A stretch of 64,000 nt of DNA from Wocania arenilitoris (lineage in GTDB: Bacteria; Bacteroidota; Bacteroidia; Flavobacteriales; Flavobacteriaceae), in contig NZ_JAKKDU010000008.1 in NCBI RefSeq assembly GCF_021728535.1, positions 62,001 through 126,000 of the forward strand, in the 5' to 3' direction. Shown piece after piece: positions 1-8,554 of this stretch (its first letter is position 1; the number at the start of each line of letters is the position of its first letter). The position numbers and the translations under genes are program-made. The notes beneath the pieces are model-generated. The model worked only from the letters and a program-made list of their open reading frames with translations, ran no database searches and was not told the origin of the DNA.

Positions 1-840
1 TTTGTTGATTTTTTAGAAAAAAATGACATTTTTACACCAAAAAACATCGTTTTATTGCTTTTTTTAAGCTTTTTTAATTGGCTTTTTGAAATATTAAAAT
101 GGAAACATTTAGTTTCTTATATAAAAAAAATAACCTTTAAAAATGCGCTTGAGCAAAGTTTAGGCGCCTTAACAGCTTCCTTATTTACACCAAATAGAAT
201 TGGAGAATATGGCGCAAAAGCTATTTATTATTCCGCTAATTTTAGAAAACGTATCGTACTAATAAACCTATTAAGCAACCTATTACAAATGAGCGTTACC
301 CTAATTTTAGGTATAGTTGGCTTTTGCTTTCTTGTAACAACGTATGATGTAAATTTAGATTATTACAGACTTGCAAGAATTTTGTCATTAGGTGTAATGG
401 GAATACTTTTGGTTGGTTTTGGCATAAAAAAAAGCAAATTCACTATTAAAGGTTTTTCATTAGAAAAATTAAAATCATTTGTTTTAGAATTTCCTAGAAA
501 AAAAATTGTTTTTGGGTTTTTATATTCATTAATTCGATATGCGTTTTTCTCATTTCAATTTTACTTTTTATTACAACTATTTGGTGTTAACATGACTTAT
601 ATAAATACTATGATTATTATTACTTCTATGTATTTATTAGCTTCAATAATTCCTTCTATATTTATTTTCGATGTTGTAATAAAAGGTAGTATTGCACTGT
701 ATTTATTTGATTTAGCTGGTGTTAACGAGTTTACTATTTTAAGCATTATTACACTTATGTGGTTATTTAATTTTGTGGTACCAAGTTTGTTTGGCAGTTT
801 TTATGTACTCAATTTTAACTTACCCAAAAACGAAGATTAG
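1..840 (+). CDS. Lysylphosphatidylglycerol synthase TM-domain family (UPF0104-like) membrane protein, 5' end missing
   Basis: The frame is open from base 1, so the gene begins before the window; the TTG at 55 is only an internal codon. The product is almost entirely hydrophobic, with about six membrane segments. The stretch around TPNRIGEYGAKA matches the conserved region I recall for the PF03706 family (lysylphosphatidylglycerol synthase/flippase membrane domain). Members often sit beside glycosyltransferases and are thought to handle lipid-linked substrates. Here a family 2 glycosyltransferase starts 2 bases after the stop, so the two are probably co-transcribed and may act on one envelope lipid or glycan. 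The substrate cannot be told from the sequence. Confidence 0.65.
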   Translation, partial: FVDFLEKNDIFTPKNIVLLLFLSFFNWLFEILKWKHLVSYIKKITFKNALEQSLGALTASLFTPNRIGEYGAKAIYYSANFRKRIVLINLLSNLLQMSVTLILGIVGFCFLVTTYDVNLDYYRLARILSLGVMGILLVGFGIKKSKFTIKGFSLEKLKSFVLEFPRKKIVFGFLYSLIRYAFFSFQFYFLLQLFGVNMTYINTMIIITSMYLLASIIPSIFIFDVVIKGSIALYLFDLAGVNEFTILSIITLMWLFNFVVPSLFGSFYVLNFNLPKNED

Positions 841-841
841 T

Positions 842-1966
842 ATGGTTTTAATTAGCATATTTATAACTATAGCTTACCTGATTTTAATAGGAAGTTTTGT
901 TTTTGGTTTTGATAAAGTTCCTGTTTTTAAATTGAAAAACATAGAAGCTAAAACCACTTTTTCTGTAATTATCCCTTTTAGAAATGAAGTTGAGAATTTA
1001 TCTAATCTAATGACATCGATTGCTTCACTAGAATATCCTAATCATCTATACGAAATTATTTTTGTTGATGATGAATCTGATGATGATTCAGTTGAGATTA
1101 TAAAAAAAGGGTTCATTCATTCTCCAATTAATATTTCGTTTATCAAAAATATTAGAACATCAAATTCACCAAAAAAAGACGCTATTACTACCGCTATAAA
1201 ACATGCTAAAAACAAATGGATTGTAACTACTGATGCCGATTGTAAACTACCCAAGTACTGGCTGGATAGTTTTGATGAGTTTATACAAACAAATCAAAGC
1301 AAATGTGTAATTGCTCCAGTAATTTTTGCTGATGAGAGAAGCTTTTTAAACCGCTTTCAAATACTTGATATGCTAAGCTTGCAAGGTGCAACCATTGGTG
1401 CATTTGGTATTAAAAACCCGTTTTTATGTAATGGTGCCAATTTTGGATATGAAAAAGAATTATTTGAGGCTGTTAACGGATTTGAAGGCAATACCAATAC
1501 TGCAAGCGGTGATGATATTTTTCTATTAGAAAAAGCTGTAAAAATGTATCCTAAAAATGTAAAATATTTAAAATGCGAACGAGCAACTGTAACAACTAAA
1601 TCACAACCCAACTGGAACGCTTTAAAAGAACAGCGCGTACGATGGGTAGCAAAAACGAGTACTTACAATAATACATTTGGAAAGCTAGTAGGATTAATTG
1701 TTTTGTTAATGAACGCTTTAATAATAGTCCTTTTAATATTATCTACTATAGATAAATTTAGCCCAAAAAGTTTTATTTATATTTTGATTATTAAGTTTAG
1801 TATTGATTTTTTATTGATACATAAATCTGCAGTATTTTTTAACAAAAAGCATGTTTTAAGAACTTATCTTTTTGCGTTTTTAATTTATCCTCTTTTTAGC
1901 GTTTATATTGCTTTTATTGCAGCCTTTAAAGGTTACAAATGGAAAGGACGGGAATTCAAAAAATAA
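842..1966 (+). CDS. Family 2 glycosyltransferase, membrane-anchored
   Basis: Processive-type GT-A glycosyltransferase, about 374 residues. An N-terminal membrane helix is followed by the GT2 domain: FSVIIPFRNE (nucleotide-binding strand), EIIFVDDESDD (first aspartates), VTTDADCK (DxD), NGANFGYEK, SGDDIFLLEKA and the QRVRW signature (QxxRW), which marks membrane-bound processive GT2 enzymes. Two or three helices follow at the C-terminus. I chose ATG 842 rather than an upstream in-frame ATG at 773: it lies just after the upstream stop (840) and directly precedes the first hydrophobic helix, while the longer form would overlap the neighbour by 68 bases. It is probably translationally coupled to the upstream flippase-like gene. 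Acceptor and donor sugars are unknown. Confidence 0.8.
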   Translation: MVLISIFITIAYLILIGSFVFGFDKVPVFKLKNIEAKTTFSVIIPFRNEVENLSNLMTSIASLEYPNHLYEIIFVDDESDDDSVEIIKKGFIHSPINISFIKNIRTSNSPKKDAITTAIKHAKNKWIVTTDADCKLPKYWLDSFDEFIQTNQSKCVIAPVIFADERSFLNRFQILDMLSLQGATIGAFGIKNPFLCNGANFGYEKELFEAVNGFEGNTNTASGDDIFLLEKAVKMYPKNVKYLKCERATVTTKSQPNWNALKEQRVRWVAKTSTYNNTFGKLVGLIVLLMNALIIVLLILSTIDKFSPKSFIYILIIKFSIDFLLIHKSAVFFNKKHVLRTYLFAFLIYPLFSVYIAFIAAFKGYKWKGREFKK

Positions 1967-2020
1967 ATAGATTTGATAAATTTTTATTAGCTTTACATTC
2001 AACCCAAAATCTTAAAAATC

Positions 2021-2887
2021 ATGAAAAAAATTCTTTTTTTCCTTGTACTTACTGCATGTTCTTTTTCGGTTGCCGCACAACAACAATACACAATTAACGG
2101 AAAAACCTTAAAACTTAAAACTGCCGTAAAAGGCAACCTAAATTTACTTTGGAATAGTATTGATAAACAATTCAGGTATTTTGTAAAAACAAGCAATGGC
2201 AATATTTTCGAATTAGTAAACACCAAAGATTCAAGCAATAATTATAAAGAGGAATACAAAACACAACTTAGTGAATTTTCTAAAAAATTAAATGTTTCAG
2301 TAAACGATTTAAAATTCACATTAAACGATTTAACACAGTTTTTTAAACACTATAATACTGCTATCGGAGACTCAGCCTATCTTGATGAAAAACCAACACT
2401 CAAAACACGTTTAGGTTTTTATGGCGGCCTAACAAACCACCCATTAGTGAACAATTCTAATAATACAAAAGTTCCCTTTTTTGGTGCAGAATTAGAAGCT
2501 ATTTCATCTCTTGAAGACTCAAGACATGCGAGTTTTTTTAGTATTGAACATGCTTTAGACAACGATGATTTTAAATACTCAACCACACAACTAGCTCTTG
2601 GTTACCGTTACCGATTTATTAAAAAATCTTCATTTAACATTTACGGAAATGTTCTTGTAGCAACTTATAATTTCTCAAAAAGCACCATTGCACTAACAAG
2701 TACAACAAACGAAGTAGTAAAAAATTCAACGTTTAAAATACCATTTGCTTTTGGTTTGGGTGCCGATATTAAAGTTAGTAAACGTGGTTTTATTACTTTA
2801 GCCTATAATGAATTGTTTGCCATATTTGTAGAAAAAAGTAGTAATTTCCCAGTCAATTTTGCAATAGGCTACAAGTTAAATTTATAA
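2021..2887 (+). CDS. Secreted protein of unknown function, probable outer-membrane beta-barrel
   Basis: 288 residues beginning with a clear signal peptide (MKKILFFLVLTACSFSVAAQ, cleavage after AAQ). The first 110 residues are polar and lysine-rich. The remainder alternates hydrophobic and polar residues with aromatic and glycine positions (RLGFYGGL, LALGYRYRF, FAFGLGADI, NFAIGYKLNL) and ends in a hydrophobic-x-leucine pattern, as in small outer-membrane barrels. I do not recognise a named family. It ends one base before the ATG of the Bax inhibitor-1 gene, so the two are probably co-transcribed. The barrel assignment is inference from residue patterning. Confidence 0.6.
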   Translation: MKKILFFLVLTACSFSVAAQQQYTINGKTLKLKTAVKGNLNLLWNSIDKQFRYFVKTSNGNIFELVNTKDSSNNYKEEYKTQLSEFSKKLNVSVNDLKFTLNDLTQFFKHYNTAIGDSAYLDEKPTLKTRLGFYGGLTNHPLVNNSNNTKVPFFGAELEAISSLEDSRHASFFSIEHALDNDDFKYSTTQLALGYRYRFIKKSSFNIYGNVLVATYNFSKSTIALTSTTNEVVKNSTFKIPFAFGLGADIKVSKRGFITLAYNELFAIFVEKSSNFPVNFAIGYKLNL

Positions 2888-3622
2888 ATGAATTTATTAG
2901 ATAAAACATCAAATCCTGCGTTTACAAATTACTTTTTCGGTGGTCATAATACTACTCCAAAAACCATGTCTGTAACAGGTGTTTTTATTAAATCTTTAGC
3001 CTCAATTAGTATTATTATCATAATATCTATTGGTATTTGGAGGTTACACGGTCAAGGTATAAACCTCAAGTGGTATTCATTAGGCGGTATGTTAGCTGCC
3101 ATTATAATAAGCATTGTTATTTCTGTAAGGCAGCATTGGGCACATATTTTAGCACCTCTTTATGCTATTGCTAAAGGTTTTTTTCTAGGAAGCATTTCGG
3201 CTTATGCACATGCTAAATTTCCTAATTTCCCGTATCAAGCCATAGGTATTACTATGGTTACTTTTGTGGTTATGCTTTTATTGTATCAAACACGAATTAT
3301 CGTGGTCACCAAAAAGCTTCGAAGCGTTATTATAACAGCAGCAACAAGCATTTTTGTAATCTATATTATTTCTTGGATTTTGGGCTTTTTTGGTATTAAA
3401 GTTTTTATTTGGGGTGTTTCTTGGCCAGCAATAATTTTTAATATTATAGCCGCCATTTTTGCTTCGCTCTCATTACTCTTAGATTTTGATTACATAGAAC
3501 GTTATAAAAACAAAGCACCAAAATATAAAGAATGGCTAGCCACTTGGGGGCTCTTAGTTACTTTAGTTTGGCTGTATGTTGAAGTATTAAGGTTAATGAA
3601 AAAATTGGCTATTCGGTTTTAA
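2888..3622 (+). CDS. Bax inhibitor-1/YccA family membrane protein
   Basis: 244 residues with about seven hydrophobic helices, starting directly after the preceding stop. The soluble N-terminus (NPAFTNYFFGG) followed by tightly spaced helices, the FLGSISAYAHAKFP segment and the late LLLDFDYIERY acidic motif fit the bacterial BI-1/YccA group (DUF4870-like annotation is also seen for such proteins). Eukaryotic and Bacillus homologues are membrane calcium-leak or stress proteins; for Bacteroidota members the role is not established. A GC-richer structured element begins 7 bases after the stop. Confidence 0.75.
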   Translation: MNLLDKTSNPAFTNYFFGGHNTTPKTMSVTGVFIKSLASISIIIIISIGIWRLHGQGINLKWYSLGGMLAAIIISIVISVRQHWAHILAPLYAIAKGFFLGSISAYAHAKFPNFPYQAIGITMVTFVVMLLLYQTRIIVVTKKLRSVIITAATSIFVIYIISWILGFFGIKVFIWGVSWPAIIFNIIAAIFASLSLLLDFDYIERYKNKAPKYKEWLATWGLLVTLVWLYVEVLRLMKKLAIRF

Positions 3623-3629
3623 ATTTTTT

Positions 3630-3720
3630 GGGCGTTACCCCGAAGAGGGGTCGGGCTATTCGCTACAAGTCCGCGCTCGTACCTCGCTGTGGGCTTTTCA
3701 CTACTATCCCTAACGCGCAC
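3630..3720 (+). ncRNA. Structured GC-richer element, candidate Flavo-1-like RNA/repeat (copy 1)
   Basis: The stretch between the BI-1 gene and the convergent lipoprotein gene is much richer in GC than its surroundings and folds as a closed multi-branch structure: GCGTTA (3632-3637) pairs with TAACGC (3711-3716); CCCC-GAAGA-GGGG makes an inner hairpin; GGG (3653-3655) can pair with CCC (3708-3710); and AAGTCC (3666-3671) pairs with GGGCTT. A degenerate second copy lies on the minus strand at 30607-30746. From memory it resembles the Flavo-1 RNA motif reported in Flavobacteria, or a closely related dispersed repeat; a covariance search was not possible here. Its orientation relative to the plus-strand gene could let it act as an mRNA 3' end. 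Confidence 0.5.
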
Positions 3721-3765
3721 CCATCCGCCGTGGCAATTGCTAAAATCCAATCCGCATTAAATCAG

Positions 3766-4242
3766 CTAATTCACTTTAATAATTATAGGTAATTCAAAAG
3801 CTGTTTTAACTTGTTGTCCGCGCTTTATAGCTGGAAAAATTTTGGGTATAGAATCTAAGCTTTCATATAGCAAACTTTCAATATTCGGGATTTCTTCTTT
3901 TGTTAAAGCGTTTATTTTAGCATCTATTAATTTTAACTGCCCTGTTTCAGATACTTGAAAATTTAAAACTAATGTATCGCTAATATCTTTAGTAACTACA
4001 ATGATTTCATTTTGTAAAAACCCAGAAATATGTGTGGTTAATACCTGTTGAAAACACACTTTTTTGTCTGCTTTAACAGTTAACGAATCGCATTCTGAAA
4101 AACTAGGGTACTCATCAACATCGTTCCAATTAAAAGTTTGTAGTTCTTCTTTTAAAATGGCTTCGGGCGATGTTTTTTTTATGTTAAAATACTCGCAAGA
4201 CGTAAGCACTATAAATAATAATAAAACGCAAGTTTGCCTCAT
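3766..4242 (-). CDS. Lipoprotein with a degenerate TonB-C-like domain
   Basis: 158 residues with a lipoprotein signal (lipobox LTSC, Cys16). The mature part has the layout of the TonB C-terminal-like module found elsewhere in this window: YPSFSECDS, then DKKVC, a strand NFQVSETGQLKLIDA, a helix ending SIPKIFPA and a last strand FELPIIIKVN. Sequence identity to the other copies is low, so the domain call rests on pattern and on the matching pair of cysteines. It is the last gene of a minus-strand group, 41 bases after the TPR gene and downstream of the BlaI/M56 pair. It would be anchored in the envelope; its function is unknown. Confidence 0.6.
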   Translation of the reverse strand: MRQTCVLLLFIVLTSCEYFNIKKTSPEAILKEELQTFNWNDVDEYPSFSECDSLTVKADKKVCFQQVLTTHISGFLQNEIIVVTKDISDTLVLNFQVSETGQLKLIDAKINALTKEEIPNIESLLYESLDSIPKIFPAIKRGQQVKTAFELPIIIKVN

Positions 4243-4283
4243 GGATTAAAACTGAAACCGAAAAGTACAATTTTTTTTAGATT

Positions 4284-5426
4284 TTAATCTTCTTTCTTCT
4301 CTTCATTAAGAAACTTTTCTTCTTTAAGTATTGATATTTGATTATTAACAAAAGATATTAACTTGCTTTTTGGGAATTTTTTCTTAAAATCTTCAAAAGC
4401 TTTAATTTTAGCATCATAATCAGCATAATAAGCCTCAAGTGTTATTGCTAACTGCAAACTTGCAAACTCATTGCTGGGGTTTTCTTGTATGGCTTTTTTT
4501 AAAGCCTCAATACTCTTTTTATATTTTTTTTGTCGGTTTAAAACCGTAGCTAACCTAATATATTCAGCATCTAGTGGTTTATCTAATAACGCTAAAGCTT
4601 TCCATATATATTCTTCAGCTTTTTTAAAATCACCTAGCTCCTCATAATACGTTCCAATAACATAAATAGAGGTTGCATCCAATGGATTAAATTTTAATGC
4701 CAACTTTCGTTGTTCAATAGCTTTTTCATATTCATATAATTGTGTATAACATAGGCTTAATTTTTCATGAATAAAAGCTGATGATTCGCCCAATTCTAAA
4801 AGCTTTTCAAACCAAACTATAGCTTTTTCGTACTGCTGCCTTACATAGTAATTTTGCGCTTTTAAACTTATTAATTCTTTATTGTTTTTATAAGTTGACA
4901 AACCAATATCGATATATTTGTCTACTAATGTATTATGTCCTTTTTTAAGATGATGTTTTGCTATTCTATAAATGGCTTTTTGGTGCGTACTATCTAACTG
5001 AAACGCGCTATGAAACCTATTTTGCGCCGTAGAATCCTGTAACTGTTCTAAAACCAAACCCAACTCATAATGAAAGTTAGGGTTTTTATAATCTTTATAG
5101 ACCAATTGATTAAATATTTCTGATGCCTTTTTAAATTTTTTTGTTCGGTATAAAAATTTTCCAAAATCGTATTTTAACAGGATATTTTCGGGGTTGGTTT
5201 CTACTGCTTTTTGATAGTTTATAAAGCCCTCTTCGTAATTACCAATTGCAATATATGCCTTTGCTATTTTTTGATACACTTCTGGCGGATTATTGTATGC
5301 CTTATACTGTACAATAGCTTTACTGTAATTGCCATGAGCAAACAAACTGTCTGCAACATTTAAAACCGAAGTTTGAGCTTCGGTTTTAAAAATTATTAAT
5401 AAAAATAAAAATGTGAATCTTATCAT
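4284..5426 (-). CDS. Secreted tetratricopeptide-repeat protein
   Basis: 380 residues: a signal peptide (MIRFTFLFLLIIFKTEAQ) followed by about nine TPR units recognisable by recurring A/G-x-Y/F and P positions (YSKAIVQYKAYNNP, YEEGFINYQKAVETNP, YEKAIEQRKLALKFNP, YKKSIEALKKAIQENP). It ends in a lysine/glutamate-rich tail. TPR arrays bind peptides or partner proteins, and this one should do so in the periplasm. It starts 2 bases after the M56 peptidase gene ends, so it is almost certainly in the same operon and a candidate partner of that peptidase's periplasmic domains. Confidence 0.85.
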   Translation of the reverse strand: MIRFTFLFLLIIFKTEAQTSVLNVADSLFAHGNYSKAIVQYKAYNNPPEVYQKIAKAYIAIGNYEEGFINYQKAVETNPENILLKYDFGKFLYRTKKFKKASEIFNQLVYKDYKNPNFHYELGLVLEQLQDSTAQNRFHSAFQLDSTHQKAIYRIAKHHLKKGHNTLVDKYIDIGLSTYKNNKELISLKAQNYYVRQQYEKAIVWFEKLLELGESSAFIHEKLSLCYTQLYEYEKAIEQRKLALKFNPLDATSIYVIGTYYEELGDFKKAEEYIWKALALLDKPLDAEYIRLATVLNRQKKYKKSIEALKKAIQENPSNEFASLQLAITLEAYYADYDAKIKAFEDFKKKFPKSKLISFVNNQISILKEEKFLNEEKKED

Positions 5427-5428
5427 AT

Positions 5429-8053
5429 TTATTTATGAACTTGAAATACAATAGGTATTGAATAGGTTACATCAACTTTTTTACCGTTATGCTTACCTGG
5501 AATCAACTTTGGAATCGATTTTATAACACGCATAGCTTCGGCTCCTAAATCGGGGTGTGGTGCTCTAGATTTTTCTATTTCTATTTTTCCTTTTTTAGTG
5601 ATTTTGAAAACAACATTGATGAGTTGTCTACCTTTTAATCCTAAGCTTTCAGCTAAATCTGTGTTAAAGTTTCTATTTATGAACTTTTGAATACCAGTTG
5701 AAGTACATTCTCTTTTTTCTTTTTCGGTGGCTAAAGATTTGCATTCTGGTAATATGGGAGCTTTATCAACAATTGCAAAAGGTAATGTGCTACCTCCTAA
5801 AGTATCATCGGCATACCCAACCACAGCTACTTCATCTAGCAATTGCGTGTCTTCGACCTCAAAAACTATTGGTAGCGAATAAGGTACAGTAACTGCTTTC
5901 CCTTTTTGCATACCCGGTTTTATTTTAGGCAAAGACGAAATAACACGGATAGCTTCTGCTTCTAGAGCTGGGTGCGGACCTCTGGAACGTACACCAATAA
6001 TATTTCCTTTTTTGTCTATCTTAAAAATCACATTAATGCGCTGTCTGCCTTGTAACCCATATTCGCTTGCTTTTTTGGTATTAAAATTTTCAATTACAAA
6101 TTTGCTAAGCTTTTCGCTCATACATGATTTCTTTTCAGCATTAGTAACTAAGTCTTCACAACCAGGATAAACAGGTACATTTTCAATAACAGCAAAAGGG
6201 ACTTCTACATCTTCAATTATACTGATATTTTCACCCTTATTTACTCCCTTATTTACGCCATAGCCAACAACAACTGTTTCTTCTAGCGCCGATTTATCTT
6301 GTAGTTGAAAAATAATTGGTAACGAATAAGGCACTATTACATGTTTACCGTTATGCTTCCCTGGAGTCATTTTTGGCAACGTTTTAATAACTCTAATAGC
6401 TTCTGCCTCTAAATCGGGGTGTGGGGCTCTTGAACGAATACCTGTAACATTTCCTTCCTTGTCAATTTTAAAAATTACATTGATACGCTGTCTGCCAACC
6501 AAACCTAATTGAGTTGCTAAATCTGTGTTAAATTTTCTAGCTACAAACTTTGATATTTTATCTGATATACATTTTTTTTGTTCGTTTTGCGGTAAACCTT
6601 CACATCCTGGAAATACGGGTACTTGTTCTATAACTGCAAATGGGACTTCAACATGCTCTTTAGGCTTATGATTACTAAGACTAACACTTGGTTTAATAAT
6701 TACTTTATAATCTTTACCATCAGTCACAACAAACTCTTTATAGTGTTTATCGTTAAAAAATAATTCTTCTTTCTTTATATATTTTTCATTTTCTTCAACA
6801 GTAATATTGTCTAAATCTTTTACAACCAATCTCATAACGTCCATTTTTTTATTCTCCCAATCATATTTAGCCTCATCACTCTTTTTCCATTCAAGATATT
6901 CGTCATAAGTCATTTTTATCAAACCTTTAGATATCTTCTCCTCTGGAATATTGTTTTTGTAAGTAAAGATAAACTTGTAATACATTTGATTCTTATAATA
7001 TTCTTCTTTTGAAATTATATACTTATCACTATGAGACATATATTTTGTAATAATTTCTGATTCGGAATCATCCATTTTATCCATTTCTAAAATTTCTTTA
7101 TAAAATTTTTCCTTTAGTTGTTTATCCGTCAAGTCTTGTGTAGATACTTGTTCTTGATTCCTCTCATTTTTAATTATTTCTTGAGCTTCAGCAGAAGTAT
7201 AAACCAACATCCCAAAAACCAAAGGTATTAGTAATGCATACTTAATTAAATGAATTTGTTTTGACTTTGCTTTTGATAACATAACGATTCGTTTTTTGAT
7301 TAATGATTGTTTAAAAAATGTATTGATGAATGATATATTTCTTGTTTCGAAAACTTGAGATAATAGGTTTTGGTAATATTCGTTTTTATCTTGATGCTTT
7401 ACGGCATTAGCATCTGCAATAAACTCATGAAGCGTACGTATTCTATTTTGATACATATATACTAGCGGGTTAAACCAAAATAGTATTCGTAGCACCTCAA
7501 AAAACAATAAATCTAGTGTGTGCTTTTGTTTGGTATGAATAAGCTCATGTTTTAAAATGGCTTCTTTTTCTTCGGCTTTTATTTTTTCACCTAAAAATAT
7601 ATAATGGAAAAATGAGAATGCTGCGTTACTATTTACAAGCTCTACTAATACAATATCTCCAATAGATTGCTTTGGATTTTTTATTACTAAAACAACAATT
7701 TTAAATAACTTAAACAGAAATAAACCACAAGCAATAAAAAGCCCTATGTAAAAGACAAGCTCCCAAATAGGCATAGAATTTTGCTCTAAAGTCACCGCAT
7801 CTAAAGCAATAGTATTATTAGGATTCATACTAGATTGCCCCAAAACAACCTCGGGCAACGAAATAATGTAATTTTGAGGAACAACAGTTTTAAAACTACT
7901 TACTTTTATAAATGGCAATATTAAAGACAGAATAGCGGTTGCTAAAAGATACATTCTGTTCCAATTAAAAAAAGTTTCCCTTTTTAAAAACACATCGTAA
8001 ACAATTAAAAAGAATAATTGAAATGCAATGGTTTGTATTATATAATAAAGCAT
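5429..8053 (-). CDS. BlaR1-type M56 membrane metallopeptidase with three TonB-C-like modules
   Basis: 874 residues. N-terminal membrane domain with about five helices and the zinc-protease motif HELIH (His169, Glu170, His173), followed by LHEFIADANAV, where Glu210 is a plausible third zinc ligand. This is the M56/BlaR1 layout. After the last helix (about 270-290) comes a polar region, then three homologous TonB-C-like modules at about 471-586, 618-735 and 757-873. Each has P-x-x-P-x-C-E/K, a K/R-x-C, GRQ-IN-V-FKI and APHP-L or GPHP-L. Linkers between them carry ETVVVGYG and DEVAVVGYA, similar to the segment at the TonB box of SusC-type transporters. BlaR1 relatives sense an external signal and cleave their repressor; the signal here is unknown. 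It lies 2 bases after blaI and 2 bases before the TPR gene. Confidence 0.85.
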   Translation of the reverse strand: MLYYIIQTIAFQLFFLIVYDVFLKRETFFNWNRMYLLATAILSLILPFIKVSSFKTVVPQNYIISLPEVVLGQSSMNPNNTIALDAVTLEQNSMPIWELVFYIGLFIACGLFLFKLFKIVVLVIKNPKQSIGDIVLVELVNSNAAFSFFHYIFLGEKIKAEEKEAILKHELIHTKQKHTLDLLFFEVLRILFWFNPLVYMYQNRIRTLHEFIADANAVKHQDKNEYYQNLLSQVFETRNISFINTFFKQSLIKKRIVMLSKAKSKQIHLIKYALLIPLVFGMLVYTSAEAQEIIKNERNQEQVSTQDLTDKQLKEKFYKEILEMDKMDDSESEIITKYMSHSDKYIISKEEYYKNQMYYKFIFTYKNNIPEEKISKGLIKMTYDEYLEWKKSDEAKYDWENKKMDVMRLVVKDLDNITVEENEKYIKKEELFFNDKHYKEFVVTDGKDYKVIIKPSVSLSNHKPKEHVEVPFAVIEQVPVFPGCEGLPQNEQKKCISDKISKFVARKFNTDLATQLGLVGRQRINVIFKIDKEGNVTGIRSRAPHPDLEAEAIRVIKTLPKMTPGKHNGKHVIVPYSLPIIFQLQDKSALEETVVVGYGVNKGVNKGENISIIEDVEVPFAVIENVPVYPGCEDLVTNAEKKSCMSEKLSKFVIENFNTKKASEYGLQGRQRINVIFKIDKKGNIIGVRSRGPHPALEAEAIRVISSLPKIKPGMQKGKAVTVPYSLPIVFEVEDTQLLDEVAVVGYADDTLGGSTLPFAIVDKAPILPECKSLATEKEKRECTSTGIQKFINRNFNTDLAESLGLKGRQLINVVFKITKKGKIEIEKSRAPHPDLGAEAMRVIKSIPKLIPGKHNGKKVDVTYSIPIVFQVHK

Positions 8054-8055
8054 AC

Positions 8056-8415
8056 TTATTTCTTTTTATTAATTTCTTTTAAAACCGATTCTAGTTCGTT
8101 TAAACTAATATCATTTTTCTTAACAAAGAAAGACACCATACTTTTAAACGACCCTTGAAAATAATTATCTACTAACTTATTTATAGACTGGTTACTATAT
8201 TCTTGTTGCTGTACTAACGGAAAATATAAATGCCCTTTACCTTGCTTTTCGTAATCAACAAAACCTTTGCTTTCTAAAATCCTTACAATGGTAGATACCG
8301 TGTTGTAAGCCGGTTTTGGCTCAGGAAATTCTTCTATTATAGCTTTTACATTGGCTTTTTTAAGTTGCCAAAGTATTTGCATTATCTCCTCTTCGGCTTT
8401 GGTAAGTTGTTTCAT
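8056..8415 (-). CDS. BlaI/MecI/CopY-family transcriptional repressor
   Basis: 119 residues, typical of the family. The N-terminal winged helix begins KQLTKAEEEIMQILWQLKKA, continues through KPAYNTVSTIVRILESKGFVDYEKQGKGHLYFPLV (recognition helix and wing), and the C-terminal helices that dimerise follow. Family members repress their own operon and are inactivated by proteolysis through the partner M56 peptidase, which is encoded next. The upstream region (8416-8612) is full of perfect palindromes, including two sites matching the ACTA-N6-TAGT layout of mec/bla operators, so autoregulation is likely. Nothing here implies beta-lactam resistance: in Bacteroidota such pairs are common and mostly of unknown trigger. 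Confidence 0.9.
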   Translation of the reverse strand: MKQLTKAEEEIMQILWQLKKANVKAIIEEFPEPKPAYNTVSTIVRILESKGFVDYEKQGKGHLYFPLVQQQEYSNQSINKLVDNYFQGSFKSMVSFFVKKNDISLNELESVLKEINKKK

Positions 8416-8488
8416 TTTATACTCGATTTATTTTAGTATCTTTTAATACTATTTCTATTTTTTTTGAGATACTGAAACAAGTTCAGCA

Positions 8489-8516
8489 TAGCAAAGTGAA
8501 ATATTTCACTTTGCTA
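8489..8516. promoter_or_regulatory. Perfect 28-bp palindrome upstream of blaI
   Basis: The 14-base arm TAGCAAAGTGAAAT is followed directly by its exact reverse complement. It sits 74 bases upstream of blaI and 97 bases upstream of the divergent DUF456 gene, beside the double ACTA-N6-TAGT palindrome. Either a binding site for a dimeric regulator or a hairpin in the blaI leader; no T-run follows that would make it a terminator. A further smaller dyad, TAGTAT-N6-ATACTA, lies at 8434-8451. Confidence 0.5.
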
Positions 8517-8520
8517 ATAT

Positions 8521-8554
8521 AACTAAAAAATTAGTTTAAACTAATTTTTTAGTT
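8521..8554. promoter_or_regulatory. Two tandem BlaI/MecI-like operators forming one 34-bp perfect palindrome
   Basis: AACTA-N6-TAGTT occurs at 8521-8536 and again at 8539-8554; their centres are 18 bases apart and the pair together is a perfect 34-bp palindrome. The Staphylococcus mec operator has the same layout (TACTA-N6-TAGTA, from memory). The position in the intergenic region between blaI and the divergent DUF456 gene is right for an autorepression site. Binding is inferred, not shown. Confidence 0.6.

Noticed and set aside
1357-1611. 84-codon minus-strand frame inside the glycosyltransferase gene
   Set aside because: It lies fully within a clear GT2 domain and has no family features.
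5429-8415. Beta-lactam resistance operon (BlaI/BlaR1)
   Set aside because: No penicillin-binding sensor domain or beta-lactamase is present; the periplasmic part is TonB-C-like.
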